The notes beneath the pieces were generated by a model that was not told where the DNA came from, made no database searches, and worked only from the letters and a program-made list of their open reading frames with translations. From Paenibacillus silvae (GTDB lineage Bacteria; Bacillota; Bacilli; Paenibacillales; Paenibacillaceae), in assembly GCF_014639235.1 (NCBI RefSeq), contig NZ_BMFU01000001.1, positions 124,001 to 188,000 on the forward strand: a stretch of DNA of 64,000 nucleotides, read 5' to 3'. The stretch's first letter is position 1. The number at the start of each line of letters is the position of its first letter. Positions 1-8,778 of the stretch are shown piece by piece. Both the position numbers and the translations under genes were made by a program.

Positions 1-3000
1 GGATGGTTATAATTCAGAATAATCAAATCATCCATAAAGCTGTTCACAATACCAGGAGCCATGGGCAGTGCAGTAGATAATGCATTCCCGGGATTCGCTA
101 CGCCTAGCACCCCATCATGTGTGCCATGATAGGAGCCGGAAAATAAAACAACCTTGGAACGCCCTGTTGCCGCCCTAGCCAAACGCAGCGCAACCATGAC
201 AGCCTCTGTCCCTGAATTATAAAATGCGACACGCTCTACACCCGTCAGCTCTGAAATTTTCTCTGCCACATCTCCTGCCAAGTCTGACATTGGACCTAAT
301 GGAGGCATCTGCCCTTGAATGCTGTCGGCCATTACATGTTGGATAAACGATGGATTATGACCAAACAGATTCACACCAAACCCCATCGTCAAATCCAGAT
401 ATTCGTTCCCATCGATATCCCATATTCTGGACCCGTCAGAGCGTGTCGCAACAATAGGGTATACCATTTCCTTCCAGTAAGAACGAAATCCAGCGACATT
501 GCGATTGTTGGCGTGCACGTAACGGGTTTGGTCTGTTTTTAGCTTGGAACCTTTCGTTTTAGCAGCATACTTTGCTATAAATTGTTCAATATACTGGTTC
601 TGCAGCGCTGAGAATTCACTTTCTTCTTGAATTTTCAGTGATTGGTACGGTATAAAAGGCTTGATTTCCCCGGAGCCGGAATCAGATGTGACCTTTTCCG
701 TTCCATTTTCTTCACTTTTTCCATGGGCTTTATCGTTTTCAATGTGTTCATTCTCTTTTGGTGGCACTTCTCTACGTTCTTTAACTTCATTAACTTCGTT
801 ATGTTCATGCTGTTGTAGTTGCAAAGACGTCGCTTGAACAGCAGTTTGCTCACCCAAAAGAAAATTCAGGCTTTTTAATTGGGATTCCATCAGTTGAATG
901 GCAGACAGAACAATTTGCTCCGAATTGGCTGATGGTTTGACCGGATTCGAATGCTGAACGGATGCAAGAGGTCGTTTTTCAGATTGCTCCTGCTCTGGCA
1001 TATCATCACTGTGTGTAGATATATCCATATTCTTTATATTTTCTGATACATATTGCACTAAAGAGTTGATGTTCGTAAGGGTCTCAAAAAACATCTCCAT
1101 CGGAATATGCAAGCCAAACGAGTCTGATATTTCTTTCTGGATTTGCACAAGAATGATGGAGTCCAGCCCCATCTGCAGAAAGTGGACATGTTCATCTAAC
1201 TCTTCCAGCTTCAGACCGGATGCACGGCTGATGCTTGTCTTGATTTTCAACTGCACATCATTTGTATTTTGCTGCATTTGAACCTCTCTCCTTTCTGCCC
1301 TATGCTCCGCAGGTATCGGTTGTTTGACTTCGATCCAACACCTCTTCTGTTCAAATGGATATAAAGGTAACGGGATTTTGGAGATGATTTCGCCATCATA
1401 GAATCTCTCCCAATCAATTACTGCCCCTCGTGTAAACATTTCTCCGAATGAACGTAATGATTCTGTTTTTGGCAGGGCATAGAGATGATCGAAAACAAGT
1501 GTTCTGTCTTTTTGGGCATAGCCAAAATAAACATCTGTCAGCTTGCTTTCTCCTTGAGCGATTTGTTCCAATTGTTCATACAGTTCCTCTACGCTCGTAA
1601 TTACGATCGCGAGCCGATAATCAAGACTGGCTCTTCCCCTGCTTGCTGTATAACAGATCTGTTGAATGCTAACATCACGATTCTCCCTGATAAACTGAAA
1701 ATACATGCTGACCAGGTCGTTCAGTGCCCGTTCATTCACAGCAGATAACACAAACAGATGAGGCTCTTGATCCGAAGTTTTGTGTACGGTTTTGGATGGA
1801 ACATATTCTTCGAGAACCACATGCGCGTTGGTACCGCTGAAGCCAAAAGAACTGACACCGCACCGTAAAGGTCGATCCTCCTCATTCAGATCCATCAACT
1901 CCTGATTCACATAAAAAGGAGAAGCTTCAAATTTCAAAGCAGGATTAGGGCTTTCAAAGTGAACCAATGGCGGAATCATTCGATGCTGCAGCATGAGAAC
2001 CGATTTAATTAATCCGGCTATGCCCGCCGCTTCAAAACTATGTCCGATGTTGGTCTTGGCAGAGCCGATCGCGCAAAATTGTTTGCGATCCGTATGTTTT
2101 TCAAACGCTTTACGTAACGCATTAAATTCAACAGGATCACCTAATTTGGTCCCTGTTCCATGTGCTTCGATAAAGTGAAGTGTATCCGGAGAGATACCGG
2201 CTTCTTTCCATGCCTGTTCAATGACATTGGTCTGTGACTCCGGGTTAGGTGCCGTAATTCCCACCGTTTTGCCATCCTGATTAATCGCACTTCCCTTAAT
2301 TACGCCATAGATATAGTCGCCGTCCTCCTTGGCTCGCTGCAATGGCTTCAGCATAACCGCTCCAACACCTTCGCCAAATCCCGTGCCGTTGGCATCCTCA
2401 CTAAACGTTCTTGTCAATGCATCTGGAGATTCCATATCCAGTCCGATACTGATCGGTAACAAGGCGGTTCGAATGCCGCCTGCAATCGCCATTTCACAAT
2501 CTCCTGCAAGCAAGCCCTTACATGCCATATGAACTGCAACAAGCGAGGAGGAGCAAGCCGTATCAATCGTTAGTGCCGGGCCTTTCAAATTTAAAAAGTA
2601 TGCAATTCTGCTCGCCAGTACAGATGGTAAATTTCCAATGATATAATTTTTGATCTCTGAAGGATAACTTGCTGTAATAAGCCGTTCGTAATCATATCCG
2701 ACTTTGGAATAACCCACATACACACCTACATGACTTCCATTGATTCCTGCGCCTGCATATCCCGCATCTTCAATCGTATGCCATGCCGTTTGCAGGAACA
2801 TTCGTTGGTTCGGGTCCATAAATTGAGCAGTTCTCGGGGTCAAGCCAAAAAATGAATGATCAAATTCATCAATTTGATCCAGGTAACCGCCCTTGATCCA
2901 TTGCGTCTCTTGCATTTCACTGCGAATGGACTGCACATAGTCCACTGCATCTTTTACCCGACGTTCAGGATAAGTCCGAATGCAGTGCTTGCCCTCTTCC

Positions 3001-5087
3001 AGTACCCGCCAAAACTCATTTGCATTGGAGGCTCCGGGAAAATTCATCGACATACCGATGATGGCTATATCATTGGATGCGGGCTGATGCTCCTGTATGG
3101 CATCGACTCTTTTGTTTTCTATTCGGCCATCCGCCAAATATTTTGCTAAATCGGTTATCGAGGGATAGGCAAAGAGGTCCGTAACGGCCAGCTCTTCCCC
3201 ATATTTTTCTTCTATGCGTTCAGCAATCTGGGCCAGCTGCAATGAGGTTGCACCCATATCGAAGTAACTATCCTCAAGTTTAATCTTCTTCCCGACCAGT
3301 ACTTCCGAAACCAGGGTTATCAATTCACGCTCCAGCACTTGAACGGAAACAGGAGCCTTTTCTCTTCCCTTGTCATTCACGAGAGCTTCCTGGATGAATG
3401 CAGCTTCTATTGAAAATTTCCCTGCCTCATATTGCTTCGCTAACTGATAACGCTGGATTTTCCCACTTGTTGTTTTGGGCAGCTTTTTAATGGGAAGTAC
3501 TTCCTTGACACTCCAGCCTCCATGGATATAGAGGTGTTTTTTTATGTCTCTAACCAGCGGCAGAAAAAGTTCGAGCTTTTTTTTATAAACGACAAACACA
3601 ACAATTTCTTCACTCTGACTATTCGAATCATATACACCACAAGCGGCAATTCTGCCAAGCTCAATCTCATCCAATTGAGTGGCTACACGTTCGATGTCAT
3701 GAGGATATATATTTTTACCATTGATGAAAATAATGTCTTTCTCCCGTCCAGTGACCACAAGTGTACCGTTCATGGTAAAACCCATATCCCCTGTATTCAC
3801 CCACCCATCGCGAGTGAGCAGATTCTCGGTTGCCATCGAATTATTGTAGTATCCTTGGGTAACGTTATCTCCCCGAATTTGTATTTTACCGATAACATAA
3901 TCCGGAACCGGGTTCATTTCCTCATCACATATTCGCACATGACAATAATCAACAGCCTGACCAACGACAACAAACGATGCCGCGTGCTCGGCATTTTTCT
4001 CTACTTCGATGACTTGCTCACCGAAGTTCAGATGATCCCGGTGGACATATACCGCAGTGAATTGTTGCTCTACCTGAGGAAAGGAGACGGCCACTGAAGC
4101 TTCTGCTAATCCGTATACGGTAAACATTGCTGTTTTCTTCAACTGATAGGCTGATAATACATTCAGGAATTCATGACAAACCTCTGGTAATATGGGCTCG
4201 GCCCCGTTATAGATGACTCGGACACATGACAAATCCCATCCCTCGGCCTTGTCCTCGCGAAAGAAATTCAAAAAATACTTATAACCAAAGTTAGGAGAGG
4301 AGAGTACGGTGGCTTTATGTTGATTTACTTTTTTCATCCATAAAATCGGTTTTCGAATAAATAATTCCGTTGGGATCAGATACTGATGAATACCTGCCAC
4401 GAGTGGAACGAGGTGGAATCCAATCAAACCCATATCATGGGTGAGGGGCATCCAGGAGAGGAAACTGTCGCTCGAACTGATCTTCGCGCAATTGATTGCA
4501 GCACATGCATTGTATATCAAATTTCGGTGAGTAAGCATAACCCCTTTCGGATCACCGGTTGACCCGGACGAAAATTGAATAAATGCCAGATCTTCCGGCT
4601 TGGGCTCGTTATATTGAACAGCCTCATACTCGTATTCCTTGTCATGTATTATTTCTGCTCTCTTCTCCAGCTGACGGTGAAAATCCGGCAGTTCATGTTC
4701 CAGAGCGAATTTTTTCATCTTAGCGAGCACCTTTTCAGATGCAATCATAAAGGGATCATGTAACAAATCCCAGATACGACATACTTTCAAATTTTGTTCT
4801 TCGTCTTCACCCACACTTACAGGTACGGGGATCATACCCCCTAATAAACATGCCCAGAATGCGACTAAGAAACGTTTGTTTTCCTGAATCTGAAAAATAA
4901 TTTCCTGCCCGGGTTTGATGCCGATTTCTTGCAAATAACCCAAGTAACCTTTGGCTTCATGAAATAATTGATGATACGACATGAAAATTTCCATTTTGTC
5001 AGAATCAATAAAACTAATACCCCGATCTGTTCTTTTGCTTCTGTCGCGGATGACATCGATCAATGTCTGAAATTGATTCGTATACAT
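1..5087 (-). CDS. ituA: Iturin-type PKS/NRPS synthetase subunit A, 5' part (runs off the left edge)
   Basis: First megasynthase of an iturin/mycosubtilin-type lipopeptide: it activates a fatty acid, extends it with malonate and aminates it to a beta-amino fatty acid. One frame is open from the ATG at 5087 to the edge (at least 1695 residues). Domains: fatty acyl-AMP ligase (about 1-560, SSGSTGDPKG motif), ACP (GATSL, Ser615), ketosynthase (about 635-1060, DTACSSS Cys845, HGTGT, NIGHS), second ACP (GLDSI, Ser1310), charged linker, and PLP aminotransferase of the glutamate-1-semialdehyde type from about 1500 (SGSYHGTHDG). There is no cis acyltransferase between KS and ACP, so malonate must come from the upstream ItuD-like protein. 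The order AL-ACP-KS-ACP-AMT is that of MycA/ItuA/BmyA. RBS GGAGGAGA precedes the start. C, A and PCP domains would lie outside the window. Confidence 0.93.
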   Translation of the reverse strand, partial: MYTNQFQTLIDVIRDRSKRTDRGISFIDSDKMEIFMSYHQLFHEAKGYLGYLQEIGIKPGQEIIFQIQENKRFLVAFWACLLGGMIPVPVSVGEDEEQNLKVCRIWDLLHDPFMIASEKVLAKMKKFALEHELPDFHRQLEKRAEIIHDKEYEYEAVQYNEPKPEDLAFIQFSSGSTGDPKGVMLTHRNLIYNACAAINCAKISSSDSFLSWMPLTHDMGLIGFHLVPLVAGIHQYLIPTELFIRKPILWMKKVNQHKATVLSSPNFGYKYFLNFFREDKAEGWDLSCVRVIYNGAEPILPEVCHEFLNVLSAYQLKKTAMFTVYGLAEASVAVSFPQVEQQFTAVYVHRDHLNFGEQVIEVEKNAEHAASFVVVGQAVDYCHVRICDEEMNPVPDYVIGKIQIRGDNVTQGYYNNSMATENLLTRDGWVNTGDMGFTMNGTLVVTGREKDIIFINGKNIYPHDIERVATQLDEIELGRIAACGVYDSNSQSEEIVVFVVYKKKLELFLPLVRDIKKHLYIHGGWSVKEVLPIKKLPKTTSGKIQRYQLAKQYEAGKFSIEAAFIQEALVNDKGREKAPVSVQVLERELITLVSEVLVGKKIKLEDSYFDMGATSLQLAQIAERIEEKYGEELAVTDLFAYPSITDLAKYLADGRIENKRVDAIQEHQPASNDIAIIGMSMNFPGASNANEFWRVLEEGKHCIRTYPERRVKDAVDYVQSIRSEMQETQWIKGGYLDQIDEFDHSFFGLTPRTAQFMDPNQRMFLQTAWHTIEDAGYAGAGINGSHVGVYVGYSKVGYDYERLITASYPSEIKNYIIGNLPSVLASRIAYFLNLKGPALTIDTACSSSLVAVHMACKGLLAGDCEMAIAGGIRTALLPISIGLDMESPDALTRTFSEDANGTGFGEGVGAVMLKPLQRAKEDGDYIYGVIKGSAINQDGKTVGITAPNPESQTNVIEQAWKEAGISPDTLHFIEAHGTGTKLGDPVEFNALRKAFEKHTDRKQFCAIGSAKTNIGHSFEAAGIAGLIKSVLMLQHRMIPPLVHFESPNPALKFEASPFYVNQELMDLNEEDRPLRCGVSSFGFSGTNAHVVLEEYVPSKTVHKTSDQEPHLFVLSAVNERALNDLVSMYFQFIRENRDVSIQQICYTASRGRASLDYRLAIVITSVEELYEQLEQIAQGESKLTDVYFGYAQKDRTLVFDHLYALPKTESLRSFGEMFTRGAVIDWERFYDGEIISKIPLPLYPFEQKRCWIEVKQPIPAEHRAERREVQMQQNTNDVQLKIKTSISRASGLKLEELDEHVHFLQMGLDSIILVQIQKEISDSFGLHIPMEMFFETLTNINSLVQYVSENIKNMDISTHSDDMPEQEQSEKRPLASVQHSNPVKPSANSEQIVLSAIQLMESQLKSLNFLLGEQTAVQATSLQLQQHEHNEVNEVKERREVPPKENEHIENDKAHGKSEENGTEKVTSDSGSGEIKPFIPYQSLKIQEESEFSALQNQYIEQFIAKYAAKTKGSKLKTDQTRYVHANNRNVAGFRSYWKEMVYPIVATRSDGSRIWDIDGNEYLDLTMGFGVNLFGHNPSFIQHVMADSIQGQMPPLGPMSDLAGDVAEKISELTGVERVAFYNSGTEAVMVALRLARAATGRSKVVLFSGSYHGTHDGVLGVANPGNALSTALPMAPGIVNSFMDDLIILNYNH

Positions 5088-5152
5088 ATCTCTCCTCCAA
5101 ATTGATGATCTCTATCTGACCTATTTAATTAGTTACACATATTTCTTGCTAA

Positions 5153-5182
5153 ATTTTACCATAGAAATATATGGCTTTTCAA
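5153..5182 (-). promoter_or_regulatory. Candidate sigma-A promoter of ituA
   Basis: TTGAAA (5177-5182), 18-nt spacer, TAAAAT (5153-5158), reading into ituA and leaving a leader of about 60 nt. The spacer carries an inverted repeat CCATA/TATGG that could be an operator. This would let ituA be transcribed separately from ituD. Confidence 0.45.
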
Positions 5183-5300
5183 GAAGATTATTGTTACTAT
5201 ATGGTAAAAAATGTTCTTTATTGGGAGTCTGGTTTTACATTCACATGACATATATTCACCTTCACCTTTTTGATAGCTCAGAATTGGATTACACGCCAAA

Positions 5301-5327
5301 CAGGCTGTCAAAGTATGCGACAGCCTG
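5301..5327 (-). terminator. Hairpin between ituD and ituA
   Basis: Perfect 9-bp stem CAGGCTGTC/GACAGCCTG with a 9-nt loop, followed on the minus strand by only a short TTT run. It lies 31 nt after the ituD stop. It could be a weak terminator or attenuator limiting read-through, or a 3' stabilising hairpin. Confidence 0.5.
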
Positions 5328-5357
5328 GAATATAATATGAAGAGTACATAAATCCTG

Positions 5358-6563
5358 CTAGATCGTATTCATTATTGCATTTCTGTGCTTGGGATGCTGT
5401 TTCGCTGCAAGAATGGAATGACACAGTTCAATTGAAACATAGATATCTTTTTCGCCAAGATCACGGCTATCATCGTCTAATCGCTCTTTCAACTGCTGTA
5501 ATTCAGAAAACAAAGGCTTTACGGTATTGTTGTATGCTGTTGAATCTTGACTATAATTCCGTGAGGTAAGAGCCATGGTCATCAGTCGCGGCAACTGCTT
5601 TTTAAGTACTGATAAACGTTTATTTTTTCTTAACTCTGAATCGGAAAGTATGGTTAGATCAGAAGGTTGACCTAAGGAATAAGGCACAATATCTTTCGTT
5701 ATTCTATTCATGAGACTCCCCAATACCTGTTTGGAACCCAGTTCAATGACCTCTGTAACCCCCTGCTCCATTAAATAGTGCATAGATTCTAACCATCTTA
5801 CCGGCTCAGTCATCTGCCTGTTTAAGTAATCCACAACAGGGTGATCCGACTGGTATGGCTTCGCTGTTACATTTGAAATAATGGGACATTCGGCAGGATG
5901 ATATGGATATTGACTCAATTGTGCTTTGAATTGTTCTGCGGCACTTTGCATCATGGGAGAATGATATGGACCGGATACCTTCAGGTAAGCATGCTTTATC
6001 CCCATACATTCACTTCTTTTTAACACCTTCTGTATGGCTTGGCGATGGCCCGAAATAACAAACTGCTGATCCGTGTTTATACAAGCAACACAGACAGGAT
6101 GTTCACTTGTAGAGACTTCTTCGCATATTTCCTGCAGCGTACGGATCGGAAGGTTTGAAATGGCTGCCATAGTCCCTTGCTGGTATGGATCTGCATTGTG
6201 CATCAGGATGCCTCGTTGTCTTACAAGACGAACCGCATCACGAAAAGATAAAACGCCTGCGCAAACAAGTGCCGAATATTCTCCCAGGCTATGCCCGGCC
6301 ATGTAAGCAGGCTTTGTCCCGATCTCCTGCATATACACCTGAAACGCAATAACACTCACCGTTAAGAGTGCTGGTTGAGCGTTCATTGTTAATGTCAAAT
6401 CATCTATGTTTCCTTCAAAGCACAGCTTTTTTAAATCAAAAGAAATCGCGTCACCAGCTTCTTCAAATAAACGCTTGGCTACATCAAAATGATTCCAGAA
6501 GTCTCTTCCCATTCCGATGATCTGAGAGCCCTGTCCAGGAAACAAAAGAGCAACATTACTCAT
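5358..6563 (-). CDS. ituD: Malonyl-CoA transacylase of the iturin-type locus
   Basis: FabD-like trans-acting acyltransferase, 401 residues, that loads malonate onto the ACP of the AT-less ItuA PKS module. Motifs: GQGSQ at 10-14, GHSLG with catalytic Ser92, and His201 in SGPYHSP. The MAT fold ends near residue 300; about 100 extra polar C-terminal residues follow, unlike plain FabD. RBS GGAGG lies just before the ATG. It stands directly upstream of ituA on the same strand, as ItuD/FenF/BmyD do in Bacillus. A housekeeping fabD is unlikely because no fatty-acid synthesis genes are near. Confidence 0.9.
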   Translation of the reverse strand: MSNVALLFPGQGSQIIGMGRDFWNHFDVAKRLFEEAGDAISFDLKKLCFEGNIDDLTLTMNAQPALLTVSVIAFQVYMQEIGTKPAYMAGHSLGEYSALVCAGVLSFRDAVRLVRQRGILMHNADPYQQGTMAAISNLPIRTLQEICEEVSTSEHPVCVACINTDQQFVISGHRQAIQKVLKRSECMGIKHAYLKVSGPYHSPMMQSAAEQFKAQLSQYPYHPAECPIISNVTAKPYQSDHPVVDYLNRQMTEPVRWLESMHYLMEQGVTEVIELGSKQVLGSLMNRITKDIVPYSLGQPSDLTILSDSELRKNKRLSVLKKQLPRLMTMALTSRNYSQDSTAYNNTVKPLFSELQQLKERLDDDSRDLGEKDIYVSIELCHSILAAKQHPKHRNAIMNTI

Positions 6564-6638
6564 GCGGGGTCCTCCATGTATTCAATTTAGTTATTCTCCA
6601 AGCTAAAAATACCAATAAATACCTTGTTTTCAAAATTC

Positions 6639-6667
6639 ATATTAAACTTTCATGGTAAGATATGCAA
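6639..6667 (-). promoter_or_regulatory. Sigma-A promoter of the iturin-type locus
   Basis: TTGCAT (6662-6667), 17-nt spacer, TAATAT (6639-6644), giving transcription start near 6632 and a leader of about 70 nt to ituD. The surrounding DNA is AT-rich. No clear operator was recognised. Confidence 0.65.
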
Positions 6668-6691
6668 TACACATAGACATAAAAAAATAGA

Positions 6692-6710
6692 CATCTCCAA
6701 AGCGGAGATG
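6692..6710 (-). terminator. Terminator of the HAD phosphatase gene
   Basis: Stem CATCTCC/GGAGATG with a 5-nt loop, followed on the minus strand by CTATTTTTTTATG. It separates the phosphatase gene from the ituD promoter just downstream. Confidence 0.75.
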
Positions 6711-6735
6711 CCTGTTTCTTCTTGATCTGGCCAAG

Positions 6736-7590
6736 TCAGATCAAGCCATGCTTTACAAAGCTATGACACAATCCGTCTTCTTCCACAGAGGCTGTGACGT
6801 CGTCAGCGATGGCTTTCAGACCCGGTTTGGCGTTGCCCATTGCAATACCTACCGCACAGAATTCCAGCATCTCGGCATCATTCATGCCATCACCAATCGC
6901 CAGTGTATCTTCCCGCGACATGCCCAGATGCTCCAGCAGGTCGGCAATCGCAATGGCTTTGTGAATACCCGGGATCATCAGCTCCCCGCTGCCCTCGCCA
7001 AAGACAGGTACCGTACACTGAATGACTTCAAACTTGCCCTCAAACTCCTGCTTGATCCGCTCAAACGGAATGATAGGACTTTCCAGAAAACAAACCTTGT
7101 TAACATCATCCTTATACAGATCGGCTTCACCATATGTTAACCCGGCAATGAACGGATGTGGTTTCGTTTCTTTTTTCTCCCGTGCGACCGGATCATTCTC
7201 GACATCACCATAGATTCGGCGCTCCAGATGAGCTTGAAGATTACTGCTGGCATAGAGAGCCGAGTTGGATTCAAGATAGAAATCAATGCCGTGTTCATTG
7301 AAGAAGTCGACCATATGCCGCACATCTTCAGCGGTTACTTTTTTGTGATATAAAACGTCAGAGCCGTACTCTACATATCCTCCGCCTGCCCCGATTAATC
7401 CATCAAAACCAATCTCCCAGATTGAATCATAGATTTCGGCTTTGGAGCGCCCCGTACACAAATACAACAGGTGTCCATTCTTGCGCGCTTGTTTACACGC
7501 TTCTTGTGCAGACACAGGAATGCTGCCGTCATCATCAACCAAAGTTCCATCAATATCAATAAATACGATTTTTCGTGTTATGCTGTTCAT
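6736..7590 (-). CDS. Cof-type HAD-IIB phosphatase
   Basis: Haloacid dehalogenase-superfamily sugar-phosphate or FMN-type hydrolase of 284 residues. Motif I DIDGTLVDDDG near residue 12 carries the nucleophile Asp, motif II lies in LCTGRS, and motif IV GDGMNDAEML lies near residue 235; a type IIB cap is between. Length and motifs fit the Cof/YidA/YkrA group. The exact substrate cannot be read from sequence. A monocistronic unit is suggested by the terminator just downstream. Confidence 0.88.
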   Translation of the reverse strand: MNSITRKIVFIDIDGTLVDDDGSIPVSAQEACKQARKNGHLLYLCTGRSKAEIYDSIWEIGFDGLIGAGGGYVEYGSDVLYHKKVTAEDVRHMVDFFNEHGIDFYLESNSALYASSNLQAHLERRIYGDVENDPVAREKKETKPHPFIAGLTYGEADLYKDDVNKVCFLESPIIPFERIKQEFEGKFEVIQCTVPVFGEGSGELMIPGIHKAIAIADLLEHLGMSREDTLAIGDGMNDAEMLEFCAVGIAMGNAKPGLKAIADDVTASVEEDGLCHSFVKHGLI

Positions 7591-7642
7591 CTTTCTTTTC
7601 CCCCAATTGCATTCTCTGTCTTAAACTGTTCGATTCACTTTA

Positions 7643-8101
7643 CTACGCGTTCCGTGGTGTTCGTTGATCAATCAACTTTTCTAGAAATTCGGCAAAAGAA
7701 TCCGCATACACTTCAGGCTCTCCATTAAAATAATCCAGACGCATCACCTTAAATTCCCCACGTTCATCCGTTGTACGGGTATCAAAATAGTAATATTCAT
7801 CCTCATCCGGGATAAACAGTTCCAGTTTTCCTTCCTGCTTTGTCTGTTCATCTGCAAGTCGATAGATATATAGAATGTCCGTATCCGTGTACTCTCTGTG
7901 CTCTGATGAAGTAATGGTTAGAATTGCTGTCCCGCTTAACAGCGCTTGCCCATAATTCAGAAGCCACCATCGGTAGGAAGGAGGTAATGAAAAACCAAGT
8001 TCCTGTTCAACTTCAACGATCCAGCTTTCCTGAACCTGATGGTTTGGAAACCATTTTAGCGCCTTTGTGTGGGCCAGTTTCTCAATCAGACTTGTGTACA
8101 T
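7643..8101 (-). CDS. SMI1/KNR4 (SUKH) family protein
   Basis: 152-residue cytosolic protein with the SUKH pattern: an N-terminal helix, then ELGFSLPPSYRWWLLNYG, the usual LP.(D/S)Y..(F/W)L..NG block, and a C-terminal helix (SFAEFLEKLI). SUKH proteins often act as immunity proteins against contact-dependent or polymorphic toxins, though many are orphans of unknown role. No toxin gene is next to it; neighbours are the HAD phosphatase and a GNAT enzyme on the same strand. Confidence 0.75.
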   Translation of the reverse strand: MYTSLIEKLAHTKALKWFPNHQVQESWIVEVEQELGFSLPPSYRWWLLNYGQALLSGTAILTITSSEHREYTDTDILYIYRLADEQTKQEGKLELFIPDEDEYYYFDTRTTDERGEFKVMRLDYFNGEPEVYADSFAEFLEKLIDQRTPRNA

Positions 8102-8118
8102 TCATACATCTCTCCGAT

Positions 8119-8640
8119 CTAAAAATTGATGGGTTTATCCATATGCACGATTTGCCATTCATTTTTTTCTTCTGCAATTAACGCAAATCCTTGACGTTCC
8201 CAGAAATCCACAGCTCCAGGCAGAAAACGATGGGTATGCAGATATAACGTTGTATATCGCATTCTGGTTACAATTTGTTGCAATTCTTGTACTAACAGTG
8301 AACCGATGCCATGCCTGCGGTAGGCAGGATCAACATAACATTTTACAATTTCAGCTGCGGCAGGAGCCGGGTAACGGCCTTCAATAGCCTGAATTCGTCC
8401 GTCATATGGCGTAATGCCGATGGAACCGACAATGCCTGTTTCGCCCAACCGGGCAACAAGAAAAATGGAATCGTTACGATCCAGATAATGTTCTGTAAAC
8501 TGTTGAAAATCTTTAGGTAATACGCTCGGATCTATCATGGGAAAAACCTCACCGCGTACACGCATGGCAAATTCGATCGCCTCCTCAATCTCGTGGGACT
8601 GGACAGGCTTTACTACAGGTTTCATGTGAACTTCTGACAA
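8119..8640 (-). CDS. GNAT family N-acetyltransferase
   Basis: Acetyl-CoA dependent acetyltransferase of about 173 residues; the A-motif reads VDPAYRRHGIGSLLVQEL, the CoA pyrophosphate loop. Substrate unknown. I chose the TTG at 8640 because AAAGGAAGTG lies at ribosome spacing before it; an ATG at 8658, a TTG at 8673 or an ATG at 8622 are alternatives in the same frame. It ends 17 nt before the SUKH gene, so the two are probably co-transcribed. Confidence 0.8.
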   Translation of the reverse strand: MSEVHMKPVVKPVQSHEIEEAIEFAMRVRGEVFPMIDPSVLPKDFQQFTEHYLDRNDSIFLVARLGETGIVGSIGITPYDGRIQAIEGRYPAPAAAEIVKCYVDPAYRRHGIGSLLVQELQQIVTRMRYTTLYLHTHRFLPGAVDFWERQGFALIAEEKNEWQIVHMDKPINF

Positions 8641-8778
8641 AAAGTCACTTCCTTTCATAAATAAAACTATCAATCAGTCTATACTCCCGACCATTTTGAG
8701 AGAAGGCCCGCGCATTCTGATAGACTCCGCATACGATAAGGCGTATCAGCAACCAATTCAGAAAGGGGTAAACCAACC

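Noticed and set aside
3522..4097. 191-codon plus-strand frame inside the ituA-like gene
   Set aside because: Lies wholly opposite the acyl-AMP ligase coding region, whose minus-strand reading has clear family motifs; no family match in the opposite strand.
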